From the NCBI RefSeq assembly GCF_022865105.1, contig NZ_JAKNYM010000002.1, forward strand, positions 1 to 64,000: a DNA stretch of 64,000 nucleotides, written 5' to 3'. A program made the translations under genes and the position numbers. How positions within the stretch are numbered: the first letter of the stretch is position 1; the number at the start of each line of letters is the position of its first letter. The notes beneath the pieces are model-generated. The model saw only the letters and a list, made by a program, of their open reading frames with translations. It made no database searches and was not told the DNA's origin. Positions 36,859 to 46,485 of this stretch are shown here, one piece after another. Origin of the DNA: Sphingomicrobium astaxanthinifaciens. Its GTDB lineage: Bacteria; Pseudomonadota; Alphaproteobacteria; Sphingomonadales; Sphingomonadaceae.

Positions 36859-37395
36859 CTAGTCGAGCCGCGCGAGCGCCAGCTGCTGCGCCGCCATCTT
36901 GCGCGCGCTGAACTGGGCGACCGGGCGCAGCGTCGCCGAGCCGCCGCGCACCGCATAATCCTCGTGGAAGGCGCGCATCGTCGGCACCAGCTGCTGCTGC
37001 TGGGCGAGGTACAGCGCATCGAAATTGCGCGCGCGCTTGAGCGCGTCGAGCATGCGCTGGTGTTCGGGCGTCAGCACGTTGTCGGGCAACGCGTTGACCC
37101 GGCGCCCCGCCCACGACAGCTGCCCGCCGATCCCGAACCCGCCGTCCTTCTGGAGCTTCGCGAGCGAGCGCAGCCGGGGGTTGCGGGCGCGGCGCTCGGC
37201 CAGCTTGGCCGCCTCGACCGCGTAGAGCGCCGCCGAGGCGGCGACGTCGACGAAGCGGTGCGGCGAGGGTGCCGCGCGCTTGGCCGCCGCGCTGGCGGCG
37301 GCGGCGGGCGCCACCGGACCGGCCCCGACCATGGCGCCGAGCGACGCGACGAGCAACAGGCTCCCGGAGAGCCCGAGAAACTTTCGATTAACCAC
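36859..37395 (-). CDS. DUF4142 exported protein, paralogue 2
   Basis: A 178-aa protein with a cleavable signal peptide (FLGLSGSLLLVASLGAMVGA, AAAA region) but no lipobox, so it is probably soluble in the periplasm, unlike paralogue 1. The DUF4142 part is closely similar to paralogue 1, with 17 residues identical around HEDYAVRGGSATLRPVA. Upstream gene of the pair, so likely cotranscribed with it. Confidence 0.85.
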   Translation of the reverse strand: MVNRKFLGLSGSLLLVASLGAMVGAGPVAPAAAASAAAKRAAPSPHRFVDVAASAALYAVEAAKLAERRARNPRLRSLAKLQKDGGFGIGGQLSWAGRRVNALPDNVLTPEHQRMLDALKRARNFDALYLAQQQQLVPTMRAFHEDYAVRGGSATLRPVAQFSARKMAAQQLALARLD

Positions 37396-37644
37396 GATTT
37401 CCCCACCCCGATGTTAACCGCGGCGGTTCGTTCCGCCCCGGCGTGCGTTCCATTCTGACACAGTGGCGGAGCGGGGAGCGGGGCTCAACGGGGGCGTGCG
37501 CGGCTCGTCGCAGCCACGGTTCGGCCGGGCGTTAAACGCCCCGGGCGCGCCGGGTTAAGCGCGCCCTAACGCGCCCTAACGCGGACGGGCGCGGGTGGGC
37601 GACGGGGGTCGGGACGGGCGACGGGCGCCGCCCGCCAAGGGCTC

Positions 37645-39036
37645 CTAGCGCCCGATCATCGTCTCGGGACGCACCACCTTGTCGAAGGTCTCGGCATCGA
37701 CCAGCCCGAGCTCGAGCCCCGCCTCCTTGAGCGTCTGCCCGGTCTTGTGCGCATGCTTGGCGATCGCGGCGGCATCGTCATAGCCGATCACCGGCGCCAG
37801 CGCGGTGACGAGCATGAGTGAACGGTCGACCAGCTCCTTGATCCGCTCTTCATTGGCCTCGATCCCGTCGACGCAGCGTTCGGCGAAGCTCACCATCCCG
37901 GTCGCGAGCAGGTCGATCGACCGCAGCACGTTGGCGCCGATCAGCGGCATGAAGACGTTGAGTTCGAAATGCCCCTGCGCGCCGCCGATGGTGACCGCGG
38001 TCTGGTTGCCCATGACCTGCGCGGCGACCATCGTGAGCATCTCGTTCTGGGTCGGGTTGACCTTGCCCGGCATGATCGAGGAGCCCGGCTCGTTGGCGGG
38101 CAGCGAGAGTTCGCCCAGCCCCGAGCGCGGCCCCGAGCCGAGGAAGCGGATGTCGTTGGCGATCTTGTTGAGCGCCACCGCGAGGCTGTTGAGCGCGCCG
38201 TGGAAGAAGACCAGCCCGTCCTTGGCGGCGAGCTCGGCGAACTTGTTGGGCGCGCTCTCGAAGCGGGTGCCCGCGATGTCGCTGATCGCGCTCGCCATGT
38301 CCTCGGCCCAGTTGGCGGGCGCGTTGAGCCCGGTGCCGACCGCGGTGCCGCCGATCGCCAGCTTCCTGAGGTTGCCGTCCATCGCCCCCGCGATCCGCGC
38401 CTTGGCGGCGACGAGCTGCGCGACATAGCCCGAGAATTCCTGCCCCAGCGTGAGCGGGGTGGCGTCCTGCGTATGCGTGCGCCCGATCTTGACGATATGG
38501 TCGAAGTCGCGCGCCTTGCGCTCGAGCGCCGCGGTGAGACGGTCGAGCGCGGGCAGCAGCTCCTGCTCGGTCGCCAGCACCGCCGAGACGTGCAGCGCGG
38601 TGGGGAAGCTGTCGTTCGAGCTTTGCGACTTGTTGACATGGTCGTTGGGATGCACCGGCGCCTTGCCCCCGCGCTGGCCCGACAACGCCTCGTTGGCGAT
38701 CCCCGCGATCACCTCGTTGACGTTCATGTTGGTCTGGGTACCCGACCCCGTCTGCCAGATGGTCAGCGGGAATTCGCTGTCCCGCTCGCCCTTGATGATC
38801 GACTGCGCGGCCGCCTCCATCGCGTCGGCGAGTTTCTCGTCGAGCCCGTGCCGGCGATTGACCCGCGCCGCCGCCTGTTTGACGATCGCCTGCGCCTTGA
38901 CGATGCCGATCGGCATGCGCTCGCGCTCGGCGAAGGGGAAGTTCTGCAGGCTGCGCTGCGTCTGCGCGCCCCAATAGGCCTCGGCCGGGACGTCGATCTC
39001 GCCGATGCTGTCGCTTTCGATACGGGTGTTGCTCAT
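37645..39036 (-). CDS. fumC: Fumarate hydratase, class II
   Basis: Iron-independent fumarase interconverting fumarate and malate. The 463-aa product has the superfamily signature [11 protein letters not shown], the substrate-site [26 protein letters not shown] and [17 protein letters not shown]. Length is typical. Aspartase is excluded by the overall match to FumC motifs. Downstream lies a 249-bp GC-rich gap with tandem GCGCCCTAAC copies at about 37563-37582. Confidence 0.95.
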   Translation of the reverse strand: MSNTRIESDSIGEIDVPAEAYWGAQTQRSLQNFPFAERERMPIGIVKAQAIVKQAAARVNRRHGLDEKLADAMEAAAQSIIKGERDSEFPLTIWQTGSGTQTNMNVNEVIAGIANEALSGQRGGKAPVHPNDHVNKSQSSNDSFPTALHVSAVLATEQELLPALDRLTAALERKARDFDHIVKIGRTHTQDATPLTLGQEFSGYVAQLVAAKARIAGAMDGNLRKLAIGGTAVGTGLNAPANWAEDMASAISDIAGTRFESAPNKFAELAAKDGLVFFHGALNSLAVALNKIANDIRFLGSGPRSGLGELSLPANEPGSSIMPGKVNPTQNEMLTMVAAQVMGNQTAVTIGGAQGHFELNVFMPLIGANVLRSIDLLATGMVSFAERCVDGIEANEERIKELVDRSLMLVTALAPVIGYDDAAAIAKHAHKTGQTLKEAGLELGLVDAETFDKVVRPETMIGR

Positions 39037-39083
39037 GCTGCTCTCCGATTGACTTTTGCGCGCCCGCTACCCCAAGGCGGGCC

Positions 39084-39554
39084 ATGGAGTCGAGACCGCA
39101 ACCTCAGCCCGCGGGGCTCGTCGGCTGGCGCGAATGGGTTGCGCTGCCGGGGCTCGGCGTGCCCGCGATCAAGGCCAAGATCGACACCGGGGCGAAAACC
39201 AGCGCGATCCACGCCTGGGACGTGCGCCATTTCACCCGCGACGGGGTCGAGCATGTCCGCTTCAAGCTGCACCCCGAACAGAAGAACGACGCCCACGAGA
39301 TCGCCTGCGAATGCCCGCTGCTCGATACCCGCGTCGTCACCTCGTCCAACGGGATGAGGCAGCGGCGGTTCGTCATCGTCACCGACCTGGCCATGGGCGA
39401 GCAGACCTACCCGATCGAACTGACGCTCACCAACCGCGATACGATGGGGTTTCGGCTGCTGATCGGGCGGCAGGCACTCAACGGGCGCTGGGTCGTTGAC
39501 CCGGCAAGGTCGTATCTGACCCGTGACAAACCGAAGAAGAAGGTGACCCGATGA
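39084..39554 (+). CDS. Retropepsin-like protein (RimK-associated, DUF785)
   Basis: A 156-aa protein annotated in many genomes as an ATP-dependent zinc protease, but the motif [12 protein letters not shown] is that of a retropepsin-like aspartic fold. Further conserved parts are [17 protein letters not shown] and [11 protein letters not shown]. Its stop overlaps the rimK start as ATGA. Given the family's frequent pairing with RimK, it may process or trim glutamylated proteins; that role is inferred. Confidence 0.8.
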   Translation: MESRPQPQPAGLVGWREWVALPGLGVPAIKAKIDTGAKTSAIHAWDVRHFTRDGVEHVRFKLHPEQKNDAHEIACECPLLDTRVVTSSNGMRQRRFVIVTDLAMGEQTYPIELTLTNRDTMGFRLLIGRQALNGRWVVDPARSYLTRDKPKKKVTR

Positions 39555-40456
39555 AGATCGCGCTGATGTGCCGCAACGCCAAGCTCTATTCGCACCAGCG
39601 GCTCGTCGAGGCGGCGAGGGAACGGGGGCACGAGATCGACATCATCGATCACCTGCGCTGCTACATCAACATCACCTCCAACCGCCCCACCATCCGCTAC
39701 AAGGGCGAGGACCTGCCCAAATATGACGCGGTCATCCCGCGCATCGGCGCGAGCGTGACTTTCTACGGCACCGCGGTGCTGCGCCAGTTCGAGATGATGG
39801 GGGTGTTCCCCTTGAACGAGAGCGTGGCGATCAGCCGCTCGCGCGACAAGCTGCGCTCGATGCAACTGCTCGCGCGCAAGGGGGTCGGGCTGCCCGTCAC
39901 CGTCTTCGCGCACCAGACCAGCCGCGCCGAGGAAATCATCGAGATGGCGGGGGGCGCCCCCGTCGTCGTCAAGCTGCTCGAGGGGACGCAGGGGATCGGC
40001 GTCGTGCTCGGCGAGACGCAGAAGGCGGCCGAATCGATCATCCAGGCCTTCGCCGGGGTCGGCACCAACATCCTCACCCAGCAGTTCATCAAGGAAGCGG
40101 GCGGCTCGGACATCCGCTGCTTCGTCATCGGCGAGAAGGTCGTGGCGGCGATGAAGCGCACCGGCAAGGAAGGCGATTTTCGCTCCAACCTCCACCGCGG
40201 CGGCACCGCCGAGCCGGTCAAGATCACCGCGATCGAGCGCAAGACGGCGACGCTGGCGGCCAAGACGATGGGGCTGCGCGTGTGCGGGGTCGACCTGCTG
40301 CGCGGCAGCCAGGGCCCGGTGGTGATGGAGGTCAATTCGTCGCCCGGGCTCGAGGGGCTCGAGAAATCGACCGAGATCGACGTCGCGGGCAAGATCATCG
40401 AATATCTGGAGAAGACCTACAAGGAAGGTCGGACCGGCACGCGCGGCCGCGGCTAG
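39551..40456 (+). CDS. rimK: Ribosomal protein S6 glutamate ligase family, RimK
   Basis: ATP-grasp ligase that adds glutamate to the C-terminus of S6 in E. coli. The 301-aa product has the RimK N-terminus ([20 protein letters not shown]), [30 protein letters not shown]-binding [22 protein letters not shown] and the Mg site [15 protein letters not shown]. Coupled to the retropepsin-like gene. The actual substrate in this organism is not shown by sequence. Confidence 0.92.
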   Translation: MKIALMCRNAKLYSHQRLVEAARERGHEIDIIDHLRCYINITSNRPTIRYKGEDLPKYDAVIPRIGASVTFYGTAVLRQFEMMGVFPLNESVAISRSRDKLRSMQLLARKGVGLPVTVFAHQTSRAEEIIEMAGGAPVVVKLLEGTQGIGVVLGETQKAAESIIQAFAGVGTNILTQQFIKEAGGSDIRCFVIGEKVVAAMKRTGKEGDFRSNLHRGGTAEPVKITAIERKTATLAAKTMGLRVCGVDLLRGSQGPVVMEVNSSPGLEGLEKSTEIDVAGKIIEYLEKTYKEGRTGTRGRG

Positions 40457-40463
40457 GCCGCGC

Positions 40464-40796
40464 CTAGCGCTCGCCGAACAGCTCGCGCTCGATGCCGCGC
40501 GTGCTGCGCTGCTGGACGACGATGGCGGCGAGCAGGAAGGGCAGCGCCGCGACCAGCGCCTCCGGCTCCGACATTTCGAACCGGCGCCGCAGGCCGATCA
40601 TGACGAAGATGCCGATGGTCGTGAGCGGGAAGGACACCCATGCCCGCTGAAGATAGGCCCGGTGGCTTGCGCGCGCGGGGTCGAGCCCCGCGGCCTCGGC
40701 GCGTTCGCGCATCCGGTGCAGCTTGCGCGCGTCCCAGCGCAGCGCGATCAGCGGCGGGATCGCGAGCGCGAACATGAACGCCGCCAGCACGCTCAT
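40464..40796 (-). CDS. Small integral membrane protein, unknown
   Basis: A 110-aa protein with three hydrophobic stretches: LAAFMFALAIPPLIAL near the start, FPLTTIGIFVMIGL in the middle and ALVAALPFLLAAIVV near the end. Between the first two is a basic helix (RKLHRMRERAEAAGLDPARA). No family recognised. It lies 3 bp downstream of sspB on the same strand, so it is probably cotranscribed. Confidence 0.65.
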   Translation of the reverse strand: MSVLAAFMFALAIPPLIALRWDARKLHRMRERAEAAGLDPARASHRAYLQRAWVSFPLTTIGIFVMIGLRRRFEMSEPEALVAALPFLLAAIVVQQRSTRGIERELFGER

Positions 40797-40799
40797 GCG

Positions 40800-41285
40800 C
40801 TATTTCTTCTTGGTGAAGTCCACCGCGACGACGTTGGAACCGTCCTCGACCGGAGCGCCCTTGGGGCCGCCGTCGCCATTGTCGCCGTCGTCGCCCGTGT
40901 CGATCTCGCTCTCTTCGCTCGCCTGGAACTTGAGGCTGAATTCGACCGCCGGATCGACGAAGTCGGTGACCGCGGCGAAGGGGATGCGCAGCGTCGAGGG
41001 CACCCCGCCGAAGCTCAGCCCCACCGAGAAGCCGTCGTCGGTGACCTCGAGGTCCCAGAAGCGATGCTGGATGACGATCGTCATTTCCTCGGGGAAGCGC
41101 TCGGTCAGGTGCGCGGGGATGTCGACCCCGGGATGGCGCGTGCGGAAGGTGATGTAGAAATGGTGACCGCCGGGCAGCCCGCCCTGCGCGGCCACGCTCG
41201 ACAGCACCCGACCGACCACCGCGCGCAACGCGTCCTGGACGATCTCGTCATAGGGAATCAGGCTTTCGGGCGTCTCGTCGCTCAT
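40800..41285 (-). CDS. sspB: ClpXP adaptor SspB, alphaproteobacterial type
   Basis: Delivers ssrA-tagged and other substrates to ClpXP. The 161-aa product starts at ATG 41285; the frame upstream to 41351 is not used. The N-terminal tag-binding domain includes YDEIVQDALRAVVGRVL, HFYITFRT, IVIQHRFWDLEV and SVGLSFGGVPSTLRIPF. A flexible acidic linker (EIDTGDDGDNGDGG) leads to a basic ClpX-binding tail (VVAVDFTKKK), the expected layout of the alpha-type adaptor. Confidence 0.92.
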   Translation of the reverse strand: MSDETPESLIPYDEIVQDALRAVVGRVLSSVAAQGGLPGGHHFYITFRTRHPGVDIPAHLTERFPEEMTIVIQHRFWDLEVTDDGFSVGLSFGGVPSTLRIPFAAVTDFVDPAVEFSLKFQASEESEIDTGDDGDNGDGGPKGAPVEDGSNVVAVDFTKKK

Positions 41286-41353
41286 GGCTTGCCTCGTGAA
41301 CCCGCTTGCGCGATGGGTCAAGGGATACGCTAGCCAGGGAGAGCCCCGCACCC

Positions 41354-41731
41354 ATGCCGATCGATGCCACCAAGCCCTATGACGACGACAATGTCTTCGC
41401 CAAGATCCTGCGCGGCGAACTGCCCTGCCACAAGGAAGCCGAGACCCAGCACAGCTTCGCCTTCCACGACATCAACCCGCTGGCGGCGCACCACATCCTC
41501 GTCATCCCCAAGGGACGCTATGTCAGCTGGGACGACTTCACCGCCAAGGCATCGGACGCCGAAATCCTCGATTTCACCCGCCTCGTCGGCAAGATCGCGC
41601 GCGACCGCGGGATGGAACAGCAGGGCTATCGCCTGCTCGCCAACGTGGGGCAGCGCGCGGGGCAGGAAGTCGGGCACCTGCACGTCCACCTGTTCGCGGG
41701 CGAGCCGCTGGGGCCGATGCTCTGCAAGTAG
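41354..41731 (+). CDS. HIT-family nucleotide hydrolase/transferase (HinT-like)
   Basis: A 125-aa protein from ATG 41354, divergent from sspB (68 bp apart). It has the histidine triad HLHVHLF near the C-terminus, FAFHDINPLAAHHILVIPKG and a Gln-rich QRAGQEVG just before the triad, as in HinT phosphoramidases. Length is normal. Confidence 0.9.
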   Translation: MPIDATKPYDDDNVFAKILRGELPCHKEAETQHSFAFHDINPLAAHHILVIPKGRYVSWDDFTAKASDAEILDFTRLVGKIARDRGMEQQGYRLLANVGQRAGQEVGHLHVHLFAGEPLGPMLCK

Positions 41732-41823
41732 CGTGCGGGGGCGCCCTCGTGCCTTTTCCCTAGGCGAAGGCGGCCAGAGGCGTTACCCCATCGGCACGCA
41801 GTGATTTTTCCGGGGAGGGTTTG

Positions 41824-43266
41824 ATGGTTTCCAAGGGAGCCGCGATGGGCAGCGCATCGGCCAAGGAAGGCTGGTCGAGCCGCGGTGCGTTCATTCTCGC
41901 CGCCGTCGGCGCGGCGGTCGGGCTGGGCAACATCTGGCGCTTCCCCGCGCTCGCGGGCGAGAGCGGGGGCGGTGCCTTCGTCCTCGTCTACATCGCCTTC
42001 GTCGCGCTGCTCGGGCTGCCGCTGGTGCTCGCCGAGATCACCATCGGCCGGATCGGCCAGACCGACGCGGTCGGCTCGATCAAGGAGGTCGCCAAGCGCA
42101 GCCAGGCCAGCGGCGGCTGGTCGGCCTTCGGCGGGATCGGCGCGATCGCCGCCTTCCTCATCCTCTCCTTCTACTCGGTCGTCGCCGGCTGGGTGCTGTA
42201 TTACGCCAGCGTGATGGGCGGCGAACTGGTCGCCGCGATCGGCCGCGGCGACCCGCTCGGGGGCGCCTTCGCGGGCGAAAGCGTCGACCAGATCCAGAGC
42301 CGGATGGGCGACCTGTTCGGCAATCCCTGGCTGCTGCTGGGCATGCACGCCGGCTTCATGGGGGTGACCTGGTTCATCGTCAGCCGCGGCGTCCATGCCG
42401 GGATCGAGAAGGCGGCGACCTACCTCATGCCCGCCTTCTTCGTGCTGCTGATCGGCATCACCATCTACGGCGCCTTCGAGGGCAATTTCTCGGAGGCCAC
42501 CGCCTTCCTCTTCACCGCCGACTTCTCCAAGCTCACCCCGCAGGTGATCAATGCCGCGCTGGGGCAGGCGCTCTTCTCGCTCTCGCTCGGGGTCGCGGGG
42601 CTGATCACCTACGGCAGTTACATCCGCCGCTCTGGCGGGCTCGGGGGCACCTCGGCCACGATCGCGCTGGCCGACACCATGGTGGCGATGGTCGCGGGCC
42701 TGATGATCTTCCCGATCGTGTTCGCCGCAGGGCTCGACCCGGCGGGCGGCCCCACGCTGGTGTTCCAGGCGCTGCCCGTCGCCTTCCAGGCGATGCCCGG
42801 GGGGGCGCTCATCGGCTTCCTCTTCTTCCTCCTCATCTTCGTGGCCGCGCTAACCAGCTCGATCTCGCTGCTCGAGGTGCCGACGGCCTACGGCAAGGGC
42901 GAGATGCGCTGGACCCGCTTCGTCTCGGCGAGCATCTTCGCGCTGGGCGCCTTCATTCTCGGGATCGCGAGCCTGCTCGGCTACAACGTCTGGGCCGGGG
43001 TGAGCCCGCTCGGCTTCTGGTCGATCTTCGAGGGGCTCGATATCCTCGACACGATCGACGGGTTCACCGGGCGCGTGATGCTGCCGCTCGGGGTCATGCT
43101 GCTTTCGATCTTCATCGGCTGGAAGGCCGATGCCAAGATGCTGCAGGCCTCGACCGGGCTGTCCAACACCACCTTCCGGCTGTGGCGTTTCCTCGTCGCC
43201 TGGGTGTGCCCGATCGCGGTCGGGCTGGTGCTCCTGTTCGGGCTGTTCCCGGGGCTGCTCGGCTGA
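41824..43266 (+). CDS. Sodium-dependent transporter, NSS (SLC6/LeuT) family
   Basis: A 480-aa inner-membrane symporter with about 11-12 helices. TM1 has the sodium-site signature AAVGAAVGLGNIWRFP and AGESGGGAFVLVY. TM6-7 regions carry FSLSLGVAGLITYGSY and ALTSSISLLEV. GGGGAGGG-like ribosome site (GGGGAGGG) precedes ATG 41824. The substrate is probably an amino acid or small amine but cannot be assigned. The next gene is an APC-family permease on the same strand. Confidence 0.88.
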   Translation: MVSKGAAMGSASAKEGWSSRGAFILAAVGAAVGLGNIWRFPALAGESGGGAFVLVYIAFVALLGLPLVLAEITIGRIGQTDAVGSIKEVAKRSQASGGWSAFGGIGAIAAFLILSFYSVVAGWVLYYASVMGGELVAAIGRGDPLGGAFAGESVDQIQSRMGDLFGNPWLLLGMHAGFMGVTWFIVSRGVHAGIEKAATYLMPAFFVLLIGITIYGAFEGNFSEATAFLFTADFSKLTPQVINAALGQALFSLSLGVAGLITYGSYIRRSGGLGGTSATIALADTMVAMVAGLMIFPIVFAAGLDPAGGPTLVFQALPVAFQAMPGGALIGFLFFLLIFVAALTSSISLLEVPTAYGKGEMRWTRFVSASIFALGAFILGIASLLGYNVWAGVSPLGFWSIFEGLDILDTIDGFTGRVMLPLGVMLLSIFIGWKADAKMLQASTGLSNTTFRLWRFLVAWVCPIAVGLVLLFGLFPGLLG

Positions 43267-43314
43267 ACGATTTCATTTTGCGCTCGGGGCGAGTGCGGAT
43301 AAGTTGTTCCCGCT

Positions 43315-43340
43315 CCCGGTGACCGCTTGGGGTCACCGGG
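43315..43340 (+). terminator. Strong hairpin between the two transporter genes
   Basis: CCCGGTGACC at 43315-43324 pairs perfectly with GGTCACCGGG at 43331-43340 around a 6-nt loop, 49 nt after the NSS stop. No U-tract follows. It could be a Rho-assisted terminator or 3'-end stabiliser for the NSS transcript, or part of the leader of the next gene. Confidence 0.5.
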
Positions 43341-43354
43341 GGTGGAGACCACCC
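43340..43354 (+). promoter_or_regulatory. Hairpin covering the ribosome site of the APC permease gene
   Basis: GGGTGG and CCACCC form a 6-bp stem with an AGA loop, ending 4 nt before ATG 43359. The only purine-rich Shine-Dalgarno candidate (GGTGGAG) is inside this stem-loop. The hairpin at 43315 shares base 43340, so the two may compete. This suggests translational control, which is inferred. Confidence 0.4.
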
Positions 43355-43358
43355 GTCA

Positions 43359-44963
43359 ATGATTCTCGGTCGTGTCAAACCGCTCGACGCCATCCTGGCG
43401 ACGGCGGAAAAGAAGGCGCTGCACCGCTCGCTCGGCGCGCTCCAGCTCACCCTGTTCGGGGTCGGGTGCATCATCGGCACCGGCATCTTCGTCCTCACCT
43501 CGGCGGGGGCGCAGAAGGCCGGCCCCGGGCTCATGCTCGCCTTCGTCATCGCGGGCCTCGTCTGCCTCGTCGCGGCGCTGTGCTACGCCGAGATCGCCTC
43601 GACCATCCCGGTCGCGGGTTCGGCCTATACCTATAGCTATGCGACGATGGGCGAATTCCTCGCCTGGACGGTGGGCTGGGCGCTGGTGCTCGAATATGCG
43701 ATCGCCGCCGCCGCCGTGTCGGTCGGCTGGTCGGGCTATTTCGCGGGCACCATACTCAACGAGTTCTTCGGCGTCACCTTGCCACCCTTCCTCGCCGCGG
43801 GGCCGCTCGCGCTCGGCGGCCAGCCGGGCGGGCTCGTCAACCTGCCTGCCGCGCTGATCGCGCTGCTCGTGACCTGGCTGCTGATGCTCGGCACCAACGA
43901 GAGCGCCAAGGTCAACGCCGCGCTGGTGGCGATCAAGGTCAGCGCGCTGACCGCCTTCATCGTGCTGACCGTGCCCGAGGTCGAGCTCGCCAGGTTCAAC
44001 CCGTTCCTGCCCGCCGGGCTGTTCGGCGGCATCGGTGCCGGCGTCGGCGCGGTCGGCGCAGCGGCGACGATCTTCTTCGCCTATGTCGGCTTCGACGCGG
44101 TCTCGACCGCCGCCGAAGAGACCAGGAACCCCCAGCGCAACGTGCCGATCGGGTTGGTCGGCAGCCTGCTCATCTGCACGATCTTCTATGTCCTCGTCGC
44201 CGCCGGGGCGATCGGCACCATCGGCGGCCAGCCGATCATGGGCCCGGGCGGCGTGCCCTTCCCCGCCGGGTCGGAGGAGCTCGCGCGCCAGTGCGCCAGC
44301 GCGGCGCACGCCGCCAAGCTCGTATGCTCGGACGAGGCGCTCGCCCACGTGCTGCGCGAGATAGGCTATTCGCGGATCGGCAACATCCTCGGGGTCGCGG
44401 CCTTCCTCGCGCTGCCCTCGGTGATCCTTGTCCTGCTGTTCGCGCAAACCCGGATCTTCTTCGTCATGAGCCGCGACGGGCTGCTGCCCGAGGTGCTGTC
44501 GCGGGTGCACCCGAAGTGGAAGACCCCGCACGTGGTGACCGCGATCACCGGCCTGGTGGTGGCGATCGGCGCCGCCTTCTTCCCGGTAGGGCAGCTCGCC
44601 GACATCGCCAACGCCGGCACGCTCTATGCCTTCCTGATGGTAGCGGTGGCGGTGATGGTCCTGCGGCGCACCGACCCCCATCGCCCGCGCAGTTTCCGCA
44701 CCCCGATGCTATGGCTGGTCGGGCCCGCGACGATCTTCGGCTGCGGTTTCCTGTTCCTCAACCTGCCGCGCGAGGCGATGCTGGTGCTGCCGGCATGGAC
44801 CGCCATCGGCATCCTCGTCTACGCGCTCTACGGCTATCGCAAGAGCCATCTCGGGCGCGGGCTGGTCGAGGTCCACGAGCCCGAGATCCACGATCTCGAG
44901 CCCGCGATCCCGGGGGTGGACGAGCGCGATCCGCTCGATCCGCCGCGCGCACCGATCGTCTGA
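43359..44963 (+). CDS. APC-superfamily amino acid permease (cationic amino acid type)
   Basis: A 534-aa transporter with about 12 membrane helices. The APC signature GVGCIIGTGIFVLTSAGA forms TM1, TM6 has FFAYVGFDAVSTAAEETRNP, and TM8-9 has LLFAQTRIFFVMSRDGLLP. The length and the intracellular loop fit the CAT/YfnA branch. Likely proton-coupled uptake of amino acids; the substrate is not determinable. The C-terminal tail is acidic and soluble. Confidence 0.9.
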   Translation: MILGRVKPLDAILATAEKKALHRSLGALQLTLFGVGCIIGTGIFVLTSAGAQKAGPGLMLAFVIAGLVCLVAALCYAEIASTIPVAGSAYTYSYATMGEFLAWTVGWALVLEYAIAAAAVSVGWSGYFAGTILNEFFGVTLPPFLAAGPLALGGQPGGLVNLPAALIALLVTWLLMLGTNESAKVNAALVAIKVSALTAFIVLTVPEVELARFNPFLPAGLFGGIGAGVGAVGAAATIFFAYVGFDAVSTAAEETRNPQRNVPIGLVGSLLICTIFYVLVAAGAIGTIGGQPIMGPGGVPFPAGSEELARQCASAAHAAKLVCSDEALAHVLREIGYSRIGNILGVAAFLALPSVILVLLFAQTRIFFVMSRDGLLPEVLSRVHPKWKTPHVVTAITGLVVAIGAAFFPVGQLADIANAGTLYAFLMVAVAVMVLRRTDPHRPRSFRTPMLWLVGPATIFGCGFLFLNLPREAMLVLPAWTAIGILVYALYGYRKSHLGRGLVEVHEPEIHDLEPAIPGVDERDPLDPPRAPIV

Positions 44964-44975
44964 CGTGGAGCCGGG

Positions 44976-45974
44976 CTAGCCGAGCTTCTTGGCGACCAGC
45001 GTACGCAAATCCTCCTCGGGGCGCGCGCCATAATGCTGGATCACCTCGCCCGCCGCGATCGCGCCCATCTTGAGGCACGCCTCGAGGTCGCGCTCCTGCG
45101 CCATCCCGGCGAGGAACCCGGCCGCGAACAGGTCGCCCGCCCCGGTGGTGTCGACGAGCTCGCGAATCGGCTGCGCACCGACCCGAGCGCGGTGCCCGTC
45201 CTCGACCGCGATCGCGCCCTTCTCCGAGCGGGTGACGACCAGCAGCGGCACCTTGGGGGCGATCCACTCGACCGCCTCGTCGAAGTCGCTCTTGCGCGAC
45301 AGCGCCTTGGCCTCCGCCTCGTTGGCGAAGAGGATGTCGATCCGCCCCTCGTCGAGCAGCCGCACGAAATCCTCGCGGTGGCGATCGATGCAGAAGGTGT
45401 CGGACAGGGTGAAGGCGACCTTGCGCCCGGCGCCGCGCGCCGCGTCGATCGCCTTCTCCATCGCCGCGCGCGGCCCCGGCGGGTCCCACAGATAGCCCTC
45501 GAGATAGAGGATGCCCGCGTCGGCGATCGCCGTGTCGGGGATCGCGCTGGCGGGCAATTCCTGCGCGGCGCCGAGGAAGGTGTTCATGGTGCGCTGCGCG
45601 TCGGGGGTGACGAGGATCAGGCAGCGCGCGGTGGCGGCCTGCGTGTCGGCCGAGGGCGGGACGAGGAACTCGACCCCGGCGGCCTCGATGTCATGCTTGT
45701 AGATGGCGCCGAGCTGGTCGTCGGCGACCTGCCCGATGAAGCCCGCCTTGACCCCGAGCGCGGCGATCCCCGCGGCGGTGTTGCCCGCCGACCCGCCCGA
45801 GACCTCGCGCCCCGCGCCCATCAGCGCGTAGAGCCGCTCGGCCTCCGCCTCGTCGATGAGCCGCATCGCGCCCTTGTCGAGCTCCTGACTCTTGAGGAAA
45901 TCGTCGCTCGCGTCGGCGATGACGTCGACGATCGCATTGCCGATCGCGAGGACGTCGAGGCGGGGCTTGGTCAT
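44976..45974 (-). CDS. PfkB-family carbohydrate/adenosine kinase
   Basis: A 332-aa kinase from ATG 45974. The N-terminal pattern LDVLAIGNAIVDVIADA, the GGSAGNTAAGIAALG motif, and the C-terminal signature DTTGAGDLFAAGFLAGMA with the catalytic Asp are intact. Among PfkB enzymes the form AIGNAIVDV plus GGSAGNT is common in adenosine-kinase-annotated alphaproteobacterial proteins. Substrate is therefore probably adenosine or a related nucleoside, but this is inferred. Confidence 0.85.
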   Translation of the reverse strand: MTKPRLDVLAIGNAIVDVIADASDDFLKSQELDKGAMRLIDEAEAERLYALMGAGREVSGGSAGNTAAGIAALGVKAGFIGQVADDQLGAIYKHDIEAAGVEFLVPPSADTQAATARCLILVTPDAQRTMNTFLGAAQELPASAIPDTAIADAGILYLEGYLWDPPGPRAAMEKAIDAARGAGRKVAFTLSDTFCIDRHREDFVRLLDEGRIDILFANEAEAKALSRKSDFDEAVEWIAPKVPLLVVTRSEKGAIAVEDGHRARVGAQPIRELVDTTGAGDLFAAGFLAGMAQERDLEACLKMGAIAAGEVIQHYGARPEEDLRTLVAKKLG

Positions 45975-46098
45975 GGGTCTGCCTTGTTCCAAAGTGGGTT
46001 GGCAGCGCCCCTATGCGCTGGCCCGCCAAACCGCAAGGGGAAGGCGGCTGGTCGGAGCACGCTTGCCTTTGCGCGAAAGCCGTGGATAGCCTCGCGCC

Positions 46099-46485
46099 AT
46101 GACGCCTCACGCCCCTGCCCCGCTGCTTGCCCTTGCCCTCGCCGCGCTGGCGTTGGCGGGCTGCGGGTCGCGCGCCACCTCGGCGGCGCCGCCCACCCCC
46201 TCGGCCAACTATTCGCTGGTCGCCGCCACCACCCCCGCCAGCGCGGGGCTGCTCCTCGGCGCGGGCGCCGCGGTGCTGCTCGGGCGGTTCGGCGCCCCCG
46301 CGCTGCAAGTGGCCGAGGGCGACAGCCTGATGCTGCAATGGCGCACGCCGGGCTGCACGCTCGACGCCTACCTCTATCCCGACCGGCGCGGCGGCGCGGA
46401 GACCGCGCATGTCGAGGCGCGCGGCCCCGACGGCAAGGCCGTAGACCGCGAGGCCTGCATCCGCGCGATCGAGCGCGCGCGCTAG
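46099..46485 (+). CDS. Small hypothetical lipoprotein
   Basis: A 128-aa exported protein with signal peptide ending LALAGC, a lipobox. After a Pro/Ser/Ala-rich linker there is a small domain with two Cys (RTPGCTLDAYLYPDRRGG, DREACIRAI) that could form a disulfide. Not recognised. Its stop overlaps the queG stop by 4 bp in convergent orientation. Confidence 0.7.
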   Translation: MTPHAPAPLLALALAALALAGCGSRATSAAPPTPSANYSLVAATTPASAGLLLGAGAAVLLGRFGAPALQVAEGDSLMLQWRTPGCTLDAYLYPDRRGGAETAHVEARGPDGKAVDREACIRAIERAR

